From Brevibacillus borstelensis (lineage in GTDB: Bacteria > Bacillota > Bacilli > Brevibacillales > Brevibacillaceae), in NCBI RefSeq assembly GCF_003710865.1, contig NZ_RHHO01000039.1:1-64000 (forward strand): a stretch of DNA of 64,000 nt. Direction: 5' to 3'. A program made the position numbers and the translations under genes. Each line of letters starts with the position of its first letter. Positions within the stretch are counted from its first letter, which is position 1. Below the pieces are notes generated by a model. That model ran no database searches. It saw only the letters and a list, made by a program, of their open reading frames with translations, and was not told where the DNA came from. Shown in pieces: positions 37,953-46,895 of this stretch.

Positions 37953-39080
37953 ATGGGGTCGGTCAGAATTGAGAACTTGCACAAATCGTTTAACGGAATC
38001 GCCGCATTGGAAGACGTCAGTCTGGACATTCGGGAGGGCGAGTTCTTCGCCCTTCTCGGCCCGTCCGGCTGCGGAAAAACGACGACTATGCGCTGCGTGG
38101 CCGGGTTTGAAAGTCCCACATCCGGCAAAATTTTTATCGGGGACCGCGATGTCAGCAACGTCCCCGCCAACCAGCGCAATTGCGGAATGGTTTTTCAAAG
38201 CTATGCGCTGTTCCCTCATTTGAATGTATTTGAAAATGTCGCCTACAGCCTGCAGGTGCGCCGTTTCTACCAAGGCGGCTTTGGCACCAAACTCGCAGTC
38301 CTCGGCAATATGCTCAATCGGAAATTGGGCAGGGTGGACAAAGAGACAGAAAAAAAGGTGAGAGATGCACTGGATTTCGTAGAGTTGGGTCATTTGGCCG
38401 ACAGGCTGCCGGGACAGCTTTCCGGCGGCCAGCAGCAGCGGGTGGCGCTGGCTCGGGCCTTGATCATGGAGCCGGCTGTGCTGTTGATGGATGAACCGCT
38501 CTCCAACCTGGACAAAAAGCTGCGCAACAGCATGCGGGTCACGATCCGCCGGATTCAGCAAAAAGTAGGAATTACGACGATCTTTGTCACACACGATCAG
38601 GAAGAGGCCATGGGCATGGCTGACCGGGTCGCAGTTATGCAGGGAGGCAAGCTGGTGCAGGTGGACACGCCCACCGCGCTGTACAGCAATCCGGGCTCCA
38701 CTTTTGTAGCGGATTTCGTAGGCTCGTCCAATATTTTCAAGGGCAAGGTAAAAGGAACGGAGGCAAGCGGTACAGTCATTCAGCTTGAAGGCGGGCAACT
38801 GCTCACATCGGCTTTTTCCGCGAAACGTGAAGATGTAGAGGTAATCATTCGCCCTGAAAGCATTCGCCTGGCTGCCGGAGAACCGGTCGATGCAGGTGAT
38901 AAATCGATAGAGGGTACCATCACCATGTCTACCTACCTTGGACCCAGCATTCGCTATGACGTACAGGTCGGAAACATGCAGATCGAAGTGGACAAGACGT
39001 TTGAAGCAGGAACGCCGCTGCTTCCGCCAGGCACAAAGGTCTATCTTTCCATCGATCCTCATCTAGTGGTGATCCTATGA
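37953..39080 (+). CDS. ABC transporter ATP-binding protein (PotA/FbpC type)
   Basis: A 375-residue ATPase with Walker A GPSGCGKTTT, the Q-loop, signature LSGGQQQR, Walker B LLMDEP and a C-terminal TOBE domain (about 290-375). Compared with ordinary PotA/UgpC ATPases, residues about 104-127 are an insertion (RFYQGGFGTKLAVLGNML and following) in the helical subdomain that contacts the permease. The ribosome-binding site is AAGGAGG. It overlaps the permease start by 4 bp. Confidence 0.93.
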   Translation: MGSVRIENLHKSFNGIAALEDVSLDIREGEFFALLGPSGCGKTTTMRCVAGFESPTSGKIFIGDRDVSNVPANQRNCGMVFQSYALFPHLNVFENVAYSLQVRRFYQGGFGTKLAVLGNMLNRKLGRVDKETEKKVRDALDFVELGHLADRLPGQLSGGQQQRVALARALIMEPAVLLMDEPLSNLDKKLRNSMRVTIRRIQQKVGITTIFVTHDQEEAMGMADRVAVMQGGKLVQVDTPTALYSNPGSTFVADFVGSSNIFKGKVKGTEASGTVIQLEGGQLLTSAFSAKREDVEVIIRPESIRLAAGEPVDAGDKSIEGTITMSTYLGPSIRYDVQVGNMQIEVDKTFEAGTPLLPPGTKVYLSIDPHLVVIL

Positions 39081-40783
39081 AAAAGCGATTTCTCGAATCA
39101 TTGAGCGGGTTTACGGTCCTGAAATGGTTTATCTACTTGTTCTTCTTCCTGTTTCTCCTGGTTCCGTTGTTCTCGATTTTGCTCGTCAGCTTTACCGGCC
39201 AGCCGATCAACCTGTTTGGCAGCCTGGTCAGCCAAAAAACGCTGGCAAAGACAATCGAGAAGCTGTCCAATGTGTCTCTGGAGGCCTACTCCTCGCTGTT
39301 TGAGGGCAAGGGCTACTTTGATGCCCTCCTGAACAGCCTGAAGCTGAGTACCGGAGTAGCACTGCTTGTGACCATCGTTGTCATTCCGATTGCGTACGCC
39401 TTTGCGCGGACGAAAATGCCGTTCAAAGGACTTTTTGCCACACTGTGTACAATTCCTCTGGTCGTACCCACGTTTATTTCGTCCTATGCTTTCATGCTGA
39501 TGTTCGGAAAAACGGGGTGGGTCAATCACATCTACCAAGCATTGGGCGGGGAAGGCGTGCTTTTTGACATCCAGTCGATGCTCGGGATTGTGCTCGTACA
39601 GGTCTTCTACTTCTTTCCTTACGCCCTGTGGCCGATGGTGGCAGCCTTCAAGATCAGCGACCTGACCTTGGAAGAAGCGTCGCAAAACCTCGGTGCCCAT
39701 AGTTGGTACACGTTTATGCGAGTGACCTTGCCGCTGGCGATGCCGGGGATCGTTTCGAGCATGCTGCTGATTTTTACCGTCAGCTTTTCCGACTTCGGGA
39801 CACCGATTATTTTGGCGCCAAAAGATCTCAACCTGATCGTGGTCGAAGCGTATCGGGAGATGGCCGGCTTCTTCAACTGGGCAGGTTCCGCGGTATTGAC
39901 CGTCATCATGCTCCTGGTCGCAGCCTTCTTCTTCTGGCTCCAGCGCCTCGTGATCAAGGGAAAGGAATACGGCACGATCTCGGGAAAACCGACTCGCCAA
40001 AAAATGAACGATCACAAGGGCGTAGTCTCCGTACTGACCACCTACTCCTTTTTGGTCGTACTGATTCCCGTACTCGGTGTCGCATCCATCTTCCTGTCGT
40101 CGCTCGCGACTACATGGGGACGTCACGCATTGCCGGACGGCTATACGCTCAGCCACTATCTGACGATTTTCAGCACGTCGCATAAAAATATTCTAAACAG
40201 TCTGGTTCTTGCCGGCGGAGCGCTGGTCCTGAGCGTGGTGATTGCCACCTTCGTCTCCTACTTTGTCGTGCGTCGCAACTCCGGGGGACTTGATTTTATC
40301 TCGTCCATTCCGCTGATCGTACCGGGCATCTCGCTGGGAATCGCGCTTATCCAAACGTTTAATACCGCTCCGTTGAAGCTTACGGGAACAGCGATCTTGC
40401 TCATCATCGCCTATACGATCAGGCGAATGCCGTACATGATCCGCTCGACGATGAGCTCGATGATGGCGATTCGCAAGGATATCGAAGAGGCAGCGGTAAA
40501 TATGGGGGCATCCAACCTGCTCGCCGCCGTGACCGTGATCGGACCGCTGATGCTGCCCGGCATTGCAGCGGGTGCTATCCTCGTATTCGTAACGGTGATC
40601 AAGGAAACGAGCATTTCCCTGCTTCTGGCCCCGACAGATTGGGCGCCGATGAGCCTGGCGGTATTCCAAAACCTGCTGCGGGGTGAATACTACACCGCGT
40701 CAGCGATGGCGATTCTGATCATTGCGATCGTCATTGTCCTGCAGTACCTGGCGAAAAAATTGACCAAGGATCAACTGTACTAA
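39077..40783 (+). CDS. ABC transporter permease, double-length (ThiP/FbpB-type)
   Basis: A 568-residue membrane protein formed by two fused permease halves, each with a binding-protein-dependent transport domain and its own EAA loop ('EASQNLGAHSWYTFMRVTLPLAMPG' and 'EAAVNMGASNLLAAVTVIGPLMLPG' patterns). One such polypeptide forms the whole channel. ATGA overlap with the ATPase gene shows coupled translation. This architecture is common among iron, thiamine and phosphonate importers. Confidence 0.92.
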   Translation: MKKRFLESLSGFTVLKWFIYLFFFLFLLVPLFSILLVSFTGQPINLFGSLVSQKTLAKTIEKLSNVSLEAYSSLFEGKGYFDALLNSLKLSTGVALLVTIVVIPIAYAFARTKMPFKGLFATLCTIPLVVPTFISSYAFMLMFGKTGWVNHIYQALGGEGVLFDIQSMLGIVLVQVFYFFPYALWPMVAAFKISDLTLEEASQNLGAHSWYTFMRVTLPLAMPGIVSSMLLIFTVSFSDFGTPIILAPKDLNLIVVEAYREMAGFFNWAGSAVLTVIMLLVAAFFFWLQRLVIKGKEYGTISGKPTRQKMNDHKGVVSVLTTYSFLVVLIPVLGVASIFLSSLATTWGRHALPDGYTLSHYLTIFSTSHKNILNSLVLAGGALVLSVVIATFVSYFVVRRNSGGLDFISSIPLIVPGISLGIALIQTFNTAPLKLTGTAILLIIAYTIRRMPYMIRSTMSSMMAIRKDIEEAAVNMGASNLLAAVTVIGPLMLPGIAAGAILVFVTVIKETSISLLLAPTDWAPMSLAVFQNLLRGEYYTASAMAILIIAIVIVLQYLAKKLTKDQLY

Positions 40784-40795
40784 GGAGGAAAGGCA

Positions 40796-41566
40796 GTGAA
40801 GGGGTTTATCTTCGACCTCGACGGTACGGTGTATCTCGGAGACCGCCTGATCGAGGGAGCAGCAGAAGCGATTCAGGAACTAAGGAACCGCGGGGACAAG
40901 GTCGTGTTTCTGTCCAACAAACCGATCGCGACCCGTCAATCCTACGCGGAAAAGCTGACCAAAATGGGAATTCCCACCACAGTGGAGGATGTGCTGAACT
41001 CATCCTTGATCGCAGCCAGATACCTTCAGCAAGTGATGACTCCGACAGATAAAGTACTGGTGATCGGCGAGCAGCCGATTCGAGACGAGCTGCGCGCGCA
41101 CGGCATACAGATGAGCGAAGACCCGAATGAAGTGTCTTATGTCGTTCTCTCTTGGGATCGCCAGTTCACGTATGACGGATTAAACGACTTGTATCAAGCC
41201 GCCATTCGCGGGGCCAAGGTGATCGCGTCCAACCCGGATCGCACCTGCCCGCTGGAGGATGGCCAAATACCCGATACCGGGGCCTTCATCGGGGCACTGG
41301 AAGGCGCGACGGGAAGACCGATTGATCTGGTGGTCGGGAAGCCTTCTCCGATAGCAGCCGAAGCGGCCGTACGTCACCTCGGTCTGGACTACCATGCTTG
41401 CTACATGGTAGGGGATCGGCTGGAAACGGACATCAAAATGGGGAACGATACAGGCATGAACTCCGTTTTGGTCTTGACCGGAATTTCGACCAGGGAAATG
41501 GCCGAGCAAAGCGAATACAATCCGCGGTACATTTTAAACAGTATTAAAGAAATTGTGAATCTTTAG
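40796..41566 (+). CDS. HAD-IIA phosphatase (NagD/AraL/glycerol-phosphate phosphatase type)
   Basis: A 256-residue HAD hydrolase: motif I DLDGTVYLG with both catalytic Asps, motif II LSNKP, the C2 cap (about 80-180), motif III Lys in VVGKPSP and motif IV GDRLETDI. The subfamily dephosphorylates sugar and polyol phosphates; AraL, NagD and animal glycerol-3-phosphate phosphatase belong here. The GTG start has AAGGAGG upstream, 12 bp after the permease stop, so it is the fourth gene of the ABC operon. Inferred role: removing phosphate from the imported ligand or buffering glycerol 3-phosphate. Confidence 0.9.
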   Translation: MKGFIFDLDGTVYLGDRLIEGAAEAIQELRNRGDKVVFLSNKPIATRQSYAEKLTKMGIPTTVEDVLNSSLIAARYLQQVMTPTDKVLVIGEQPIRDELRAHGIQMSEDPNEVSYVVLSWDRQFTYDGLNDLYQAAIRGAKVIASNPDRTCPLEDGQIPDTGAFIGALEGATGRPIDLVVGKPSPIAAEAAVRHLGLDYHACYMVGDRLETDIKMGNDTGMNSVLVLTGISTREMAEQSEYNPRYILNSIKEIVNL

Positions 41567-41583
41567 ACATGCGATGCTATAAT
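41553..41583 (+). promoter_or_regulatory. Possible promoter of glpP
   Basis: A perfect TATAAT at 41578-41583. The -35 is weak (TTGTGA 19 bp upstream, or GTGAAT 17 bp upstream) and lies inside the end of the phosphatase gene. Confidence 0.45.
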
Positions 41584-41615
41584 GGGAGCAACCAAGCACC
41601 ATATGGAGGTAGCGG

Positions 41616-42182
41616 ATGTATCCTATTGTAGATCTGGTCGAGTATGAAACCATTGCTGCCGTCCAATCCGAAGCCGATTTGGATGACGCACTCAGAAGCA
41701 ATGTCAATATCATCTTTCTGTTGACCGGCTCCATTTTTAACATTCAGGAGCTTGTCGACAGAAGCAAAGCAGCAGGCAAACAGGTGTTTCTGCATATGGA
41801 ATTTATCGAGGGGATCGCACCGGACAAGAGCGGGGTTGCCTATGTGGCAAGAAACATCGCCCCTACCGGTATTATTTCCACGCGAAGCAACCTGATCCGA
41901 GTTGCCAAGGAAATGGATCTGATGGCGATTCAGCGGATATTTTTAATTGACCGAAATGCGGTAGTCAAAGGAATCAGGGTAGTTGAGCAGAGCGCCCCCG
42001 ATGCTGTCGAGATCATGCCGGGTGTGATGCCCAGAGTCATCCGGGAAATGACCGAGCTCACTCCGCTGCCGATCATCGCGGGCGGCCTGATCGGAACCAG
42101 GCAGGAAATCGACGAGGCACTGGCGGCTGGCGCCCTGGCCGTGTCGGTCGGAACAAAAGAATTTTGGTTTTCACCTGAATAG
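41616..42182 (+). CDS. glpP: Glycerol-3-phosphate-responsive antiterminator
   Basis: A 188-residue GlpP-family RNA-binding protein. 'NIIFLLTGSIFNIQELVDRSKAAGKQVFLHMEFIEGI', 'GIISTRSNLI' and 'EIMPGVMPRVIREM' with the C-terminal 'IIAGGLIGTRQEI' match the family. In Bacillus subtilis the glycerol-3-phosphate-bound protein binds glp leader mRNAs, prevents termination and stabilises glpD mRNA. The leader terminators before the ABC operon and before glpD are the obvious local targets. Confidence 0.94.
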   Translation: MYPIVDLVEYETIAAVQSEADLDDALRSNVNIIFLLTGSIFNIQELVDRSKAAGKQVFLHMEFIEGIAPDKSGVAYVARNIAPTGIISTRSNLIRVAKEMDLMAIQRIFLIDRNAVVKGIRVVEQSAPDAVEIMPGVMPRVIREMTELTPLPIIAGGLIGTRQEIDEALAAGALAVSVGTKEFWFSPE

Positions 42183-42200
42183 GAAAAAGGGAAGAGATGA

Positions 42201-42265
42201 GGAGATACCCCTTTGGAAAGACGGCATGTCTGCATGGCAGGCCGATCTTTTCATGGGGGTTTTTT
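42201..42265 (+). terminator. glpD leader terminator, candidate GlpP target
   Basis: A hairpin built from ACCCC (42207-42211) with GGGGT (42256-42260) and inner AAAGACGGC with GCCGATCTTT, followed by six Ts. GGAGATACCCCTT (42201-42213) on its 5' side matches the ABC-operon leader in 11 of 13 positions. It lies between glpP and glpD. Confidence 0.8.
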
Positions 42266-42310
42266 CGTTGATCAAAAACATCCGGCACGAAGCCGGAGAG
42301 GAGGCAACCA

Positions 42311-44026
42311 GTGGGTAACCGATTTTCAGCACGGACCAGACAGGAACTTCTGCAGCAAATGTCCACAGATACGCTTGACCTGCTCGTCATCGGTGGAGGC
42401 ATTACCGGTGCCGGCATTGCGCTTGATGCGAGCAAACGCGGACTGAAGGTAGGCTTGTTGGAAATGAACGATTTTGGTTCCGGCACGAGCAGCCGGTCGA
42501 CCAAGCTGATTCACGGAGGTCTGCGGTATTTAAAGCAAGGGGAAGTGCGGCTGGTTCAGGAGGTGGGACGAGAGCGGGCCATTCTGTACAAAAATGCCCC
42601 TCATCTGGTGATCCCTGTACCGATGCTTTTGCCGATCTACAAGGGAGGGACCTACGGCTACCTGGCTTCGTCTGTCGGCTTGTACGTGTACGACTGGCTC
42701 GCCGGAGTGGCGCGGAAGGAACGGCGCAAGATGCTGGGGAGAAAGGAAACACTCTCGCGGGAGCCGCTGCTCAAAACGGAAGGGTTAAAAGGCGCGGGCC
42801 TGTACTTTGAGTACCGGACAGATGACGCCCGCCTGACGCTTGACATCATGAAAACAGCCGTTGGATTGGGCGCAACGGTCGTTAACTACGCGAAGGCTGA
42901 ACAATTTTTGTACGACAACGGCATGATAACGGGGGCGCTCGTCACAGACCGGTTAACAGGCAAGAGCTACCCGATTCATGCCAAATATGTCGTCAATGCG
43001 ACGGGGCCATGGGTAGATGGCGTACGGCAAGTGGACGGCTCCCTGCAAGGCAAACGGCTCTATTTGACAAAAGGTGTTCACCTGGTCGTATCGGCGGACA
43101 GATTGCCGGTCAAGCAGGCCGCCTATTTTGATACGCCGGATGGACGGATGGTTTTTGTCATTCCCAGAGGAAGAATCACGTACATCGGCACAACGGATAC
43201 GGCCTACGAGCATTCCATTGACCATCCGCGCACGACAGAAGAGGACCGGGATTATTTGCTCCGTGCCGTAAACAGCATGTTCCCGTCCGTCAGGCTGGAG
43301 CCGGCAGATGTCCACTCCAATTGGGCCGGGCTTCGTCCGCTCATTTACGAGGAGGGAAAGGGACCGTCGGAATTATCCCGCAAGGATGAAATTTTTCACT
43401 CGCCTACCGGATTGATCACCATCGCTGGCGGCAAGCTGACGGGCTTTCGCAAGATGGCGGAAAAAGTGGTCGACACGATCGCCCACAAGCTGAAGGAGAA
43501 AGAAGGCAAGGAGTACCCGGCTTGCTCCACCGACCGCATTGTCATCAGCGGAGGGGTACACCATGGATATGAAAAGTACGGGGATTGGAAAAAAGAGATG
43601 CTTCGACAGGGAATCGAGCTGGGAGTAGAAACGGAGATAGCGCAGGAGTGGATCGATACTTTCGGTAGCAACACATTGAGCATTTACAAGCGGATTTCCG
43701 AGGGCTCACCCACCCGGGAACAATTGCTGGCGGCACAGATCAAGTATGCAATCGAGGAAGAAATGACCGTCCAGGCCGTTGATTTCCTCCGACTGCGTAC
43801 GGGATGGACCTATTTTCAACTGCACAAGGCCGAGGAGCTAAGAGAGCTTGTCGTCCGGCTGATGGCACAGGAGCTGGGCTGGAGCGCTGCAGAGGCAGCT
43901 CGCCAGAATGCCGAAGCGCAAAACTACCTGCATTCGCTGAAAAATCTCCCGCGAAATGAGCAGGACCTATCCGATCATGTTGGGGAATCAATTGACTTTT
44001 CCCAAAAATCAGGTACTATTTTTTGA
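42311..44026 (+). CDS. glpD: Glycerol-3-phosphate dehydrogenase, aerobic FAD-dependent
   Basis: A 571-residue membrane-associated flavoprotein oxidising glycerol 3-phosphate to dihydroxyacetone phosphate and passing electrons to menaquinone. N-terminal FAD fold (VIGGGITGAGIALDASKRG), 'SSRSTKLIHGGLRYL', 'WAGLRPLI' and a DAO_C C-terminal domain are present. The start is GTG after GAGGAGG. It is separated from glpP by a leader terminator, as in Bacillus subtilis. Confidence 0.96.
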   Translation: MGNRFSARTRQELLQQMSTDTLDLLVIGGGITGAGIALDASKRGLKVGLLEMNDFGSGTSSRSTKLIHGGLRYLKQGEVRLVQEVGRERAILYKNAPHLVIPVPMLLPIYKGGTYGYLASSVGLYVYDWLAGVARKERRKMLGRKETLSREPLLKTEGLKGAGLYFEYRTDDARLTLDIMKTAVGLGATVVNYAKAEQFLYDNGMITGALVTDRLTGKSYPIHAKYVVNATGPWVDGVRQVDGSLQGKRLYLTKGVHLVVSADRLPVKQAAYFDTPDGRMVFVIPRGRITYIGTTDTAYEHSIDHPRTTEEDRDYLLRAVNSMFPSVRLEPADVHSNWAGLRPLIYEEGKGPSELSRKDEIFHSPTGLITIAGGKLTGFRKMAEKVVDTIAHKLKEKEGKEYPACSTDRIVISGGVHHGYEKYGDWKKEMLRQGIELGVETEIAQEWIDTFGSNTLSIYKRISEGSPTREQLLAAQIKYAIEEEMTVQAVDFLRLRTGWTYFQLHKAEELRELVVRLMAQELGWSAAEAARQNAEAQNYLHSLKNLPRNEQDLSDHVGESIDFSQKSGTIF

Positions 44027-44068
44027 AACGATCATTATGAGGACGTTCAAGAAAAGAGGGCGGATAGG

Positions 44069-44884
44069 ATGAAACTTTCGTTTGATCACCTCGTTCACTT
44101 TCTTTACAGACCACCCCTGGAGGCTTCTGATCGGCTGAAAAAGGCGGGCTTTCATACAGTAGCGGGGGGACGGCATGAATCGTGGGGGACTTACAACAGC
44201 CTCAGCTATTTCGGCTTATCCTACGTGGAGTTTCTCGCCGTAGAATTTCCCGATATTGCCGCGAGTGCAGAGAATCCGCTCGTCCGGCAATTGGTTGCCG
44301 AGGCGACAGTCGGCGAAGGAATGGGGCAGCTTGCCTTTCGCACAGATGAGATCGAGCGGTGGGCAGAGCGCTTTGAACAGCGCGGATACCAGGTGACAGG
44401 GCCGTTGCCTGGCAGCAGAAAGCGGGAGGACGGCACGTTCATTCAGTGGAAAATGCTTTTTGCCGAGGGGGCCGAAAAGCAGCGCCGCATTCCCTTTCTG
44501 ATCCAATGGGATGAGTCAGATGAAGCCAGAGTGAATGACTTGACCAGACGAGGGATGATCGCCCCGCATGAAAACGGCTCACAAGAAATCGCATACATTG
44601 CGCTTGCTACCGGCAATTTGGACGAAGCGGCCCGCGACTGGCAGGAGTGGCTCGGTCTTGTGGCAGGCGAAGAATTTGCGGACGAACGGCTGCAAGCCAA
44701 ATGCCGGCGCGTCCAATGCGACGGGGCCGATCTGCTGCTCTGTCAACCGATGGGAGCCGGTGTCACCAAGGATGCGTTGTCCACCAGAGGGGAACGTCCC
44801 TTTCTCATCCGTTTTGCAGGTCCCGGCTCCAGCGTGCACAGCGCAGGAATTTTCGGCGGCAACTACGAGTGGTCGTCCATTTGA
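44069..44884 (+). CDS. VOC-family protein (glyoxalase-like, two modules)
   Basis: A 271-residue protein resembling the Glyoxalase_3-like group: N-terminal 'LSFDHLVHFL' with a possible metal-binding His, 'YNSLSYFGLSYVEFLAVE', then a second half with 'AYIALATGNLDEAARDWQEWLGL'. The reaction is unknown. It starts 42 bp after glpD and ends just before a terminator, so it may share the glpD transcript. Confidence 0.78.
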   Translation: MKLSFDHLVHFLYRPPLEASDRLKKAGFHTVAGGRHESWGTYNSLSYFGLSYVEFLAVEFPDIAASAENPLVRQLVAEATVGEGMGQLAFRTDEIERWAERFEQRGYQVTGPLPGSRKREDGTFIQWKMLFAEGAEKQRRIPFLIQWDESDEARVNDLTRRGMIAPHENGSQEIAYIALATGNLDEAARDWQEWLGLVAGEEFADERLQAKCRRVQCDGADLLLCQPMGAGVTKDALSTRGERPFLIRFAGPGSSVHSAGIFGGNYEWSSI

Positions 44885-44891
44885 TGCGAAA

Positions 44892-44937
44892 AAGAGCAGT
44901 TCCCTGGTTTTCCGCAGGGGACTGCTCTTGTTTTTTT
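44892..44937 (+). terminator. Terminator after glpD and the VOC gene
   Basis: A 13-bp stem with one mismatch (44892-44904 with 44917-44929), followed by seven Ts. Confidence 0.9.
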
Positions 44938-44953
44938 GGAAGCACGTGTTTTG

Positions 44954-45436
44954 TTACGATTCCCGGACAGGATTTTTGGTAAATTGGCGATACATGTAGA
45001 GCATCGCCAGTCGCCACGGAACGATCATGCCATACGCCAAGACGAAGAACAGGCCGGCTGTCTGCATGACTGAAAACGAGTCGTTGACCCACAGCTTGAT
45101 CACGGTCCGGATAACGAGCAACGCCAAAAGAATCATAAAAAACGCTTTGGATCGTTTCAAATATACGTCCTGCCCGACAATTTCAAAACGGGACGTCATA
45201 ATCAACGGAATGGAAAGAATCATCCCTGCACCAAATGCAATCACGTGGTAGATCAGCGGTGTTGCCGTTTCCGGAAAGTGAAACATGGCAAAACCGGTTG
45301 ACATGAACAATGGCGGCAGGATTATCCGGCGTGCGGAGACCGGCTTTTTCTGTCCGCGCAGTCGCAGAAAGATAACCGCGGTAGCCATGAGTAACGGGAT
45401 AAGCATCCCGAGAGCGGTCGTTGACAGGATGTGCAT
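44954..45436 (-). CDS. ccdC: CcdC-family membrane protein
   Basis: A 160-residue protein with five likely membrane segments. The 'ARRIILPPLFMSTGFAMFHFP' and 'FEIVGQDVYLKRSKAFF' regions match Bacillus CcdC (DUF1453), encoded next to cytochrome c biogenesis genes in B. subtilis but not essential for that process. Here no ccdA or other cytochrome genes are adjacent. AAGGAGGAGC precedes the ATG. Confidence 0.82.
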   Translation of the reverse strand: MHILSTTALGMLIPLLMATAVIFLRLRGQKKPVSARRIILPPLFMSTGFAMFHFPETATPLIYHVIAFGAGMILSIPLIMTSRFEIVGQDVYLKRSKAFFMILLALLVIRTVIKLWVNDSFSVMQTAGLFFVLAYGMIVPWRLAMLYMYRQFTKNPVRES

Positions 45437-45541
45437 GGAAATGCTCCTCCTTACTCCATGATGGTACTAGTTTACACCATTTTTTAAAAAAGAGGAAAGC
45501 GCTCTTTTCCATTTCTGCAAGCAATCGCAGTCAGACGGGTG

Positions 45542-46744
45542 TCAGGCGACTGCAGGCTCATCCGTCTCGCGGACGTCGAGTTTGTGCTTCTTGCTATACA
45601 CCATCGTCAGCGCGGCCATCAGCAGCGTAACGGAGCCGATCCCGAGCATGTAACCGGAGACGCCGAACAGATCGAGGCAAATCCCGGTCGTTCCCAAAGC
45701 GACGAGAAAGAACCCGCGGTCAAGCATCCCTTTGAAGGAGAAGAACCGGCCTTGCTGGTGCTCTGGCAGCCGGCGCTGAAAAATCGTCGTGGTCACGGGG
45801 AAAAAGAAAGCGACGGTAAAGCCAAAGACGCCAAATGAAGCCAAGACCATGAACCGGCTGTCTGCAAACGACATGCCGTACTGCGAAAGGGCAAAAAAGA
45901 ACAGCAAAACAGTGGATGCGGCGATCAGGTTGCGTCCGCCAATCCAACGCTTGGCAAGGAGTCCGCCCGCCAAAATGCTCATGCCCTCTACCGTATAAAT
46001 CCAGCCCATCAGCTCGGGACTTTGCTGGATTTCGCTGAAATTGAGCACGAGCAGGTTAAAGCCGCCGAGAAACAGCGTAATCAGGCCTGTGTTGAGCAAG
46101 GCAACCATCAGCGCAGGGTCTTTCTTCGTCACGGTCAGCACCTCGCGGAATTCTACCTTTTCCTGTCGCTTGCGGGAATCGACTGCGGGGATACGCAAAA
46201 ATCTGGTGACAAAGGCCAGAGCCAGATAAGCCGCGAGCGAAAACAGGTAGAGTTGGGATAAATCCATGTTCGCGACGAGTATGCCGCCTATGGCTGTTCC
46301 GCCAATCCGTGACAATGTCGAGAGGTTGAGGTAGACGCTGTTTGCCTTCAACAAGTCAGCCGGACTGAGGATGGCTGGCAGGGAAGACTGCACGGTCGGA
46401 AAATAAAAAGCGGCAGAGACCTGCATGATGACCAGAGAGACGACCATCCATGAAAGGGAGCCGTAGTAGATCGCAGGGAGCATGCATATCGGACTGAGAC
46501 AACGCACGAGGCTCGCATAAAGCATGATCTTTCCTTTGTCGTAACCGTCGATCATGACGCCGGCTTTTGGTGACAAGAGAATGCTGACGATCAGTCCGCT
46601 CATCAGAATCAATCCCTTGACCGTGTCGGAAGGGATCATGTGCTGCATGAACTGGAGGTTGGCGATAATGGAAATCCACATACCGGCACCAGCGATCACT
46701 TCTCCGGTCATTAGGAGGAGAAAGGTACGATTGCGCCACAACAT
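45542..46744 (-). CDS. Major facilitator superfamily transporter
   Basis: A 400-residue protein with about 12 membrane helices in two six-helix halves. N-terminal 'FLLLMTGEVIAGAGMWISIIANLQFM' and 'DRGFFLVALGTTGICLDLFG' resemble the MFS_3/enterobactin-exporter-like group, often drug or siderophore exporters. No substrate can be assigned. It is monocistronic and divergent from the CPBP gene. Confidence 0.85.
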   Translation of the reverse strand: MLWRNRTFLLLMTGEVIAGAGMWISIIANLQFMQHMIPSDTVKGLILMSGLIVSILLSPKAGVMIDGYDKGKIMLYASLVRCLSPICMLPAIYYGSLSWMVVSLVIMQVSAAFYFPTVQSSLPAILSPADLLKANSVYLNLSTLSRIGGTAIGGILVANMDLSQLYLFSLAAYLALAFVTRFLRIPAVDSRKRQEKVEFREVLTVTKKDPALMVALLNTGLITLFLGGFNLLVLNFSEIQQSPELMGWIYTVEGMSILAGGLLAKRWIGGRNLIAASTVLLFFFALSQYGMSFADSRFMVLASFGVFGFTVAFFFPVTTTIFQRRLPEHQQGRFFSFKGMLDRGFFLVALGTTGICLDLFGVSGYMLGIGSVTLLMAALTMVYSKKHKLDVRETDEPAVA

Positions 46745-46895
46745 CTAAGCCACTCCTTCTGCCTATTCAAAATTTTTTTATTAATTGGATTCACACAGTA
46801 TAGCATTTGCCCAAAATTTTGTATATTGATTCCCGGCTGTCGTATGCGCGACGGAAAATGGGGAACCCTATATTTGTCAAAAGGGGTGTTCCTCT

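Noticed and set aside
36951-39062. A 703-codon open frame on the minus strand
   Set aside because: It is antisense to the binding protein and ATPase genes, both of which have family motifs, ribosome-binding sites and coupling. No motif was seen in the antisense product.
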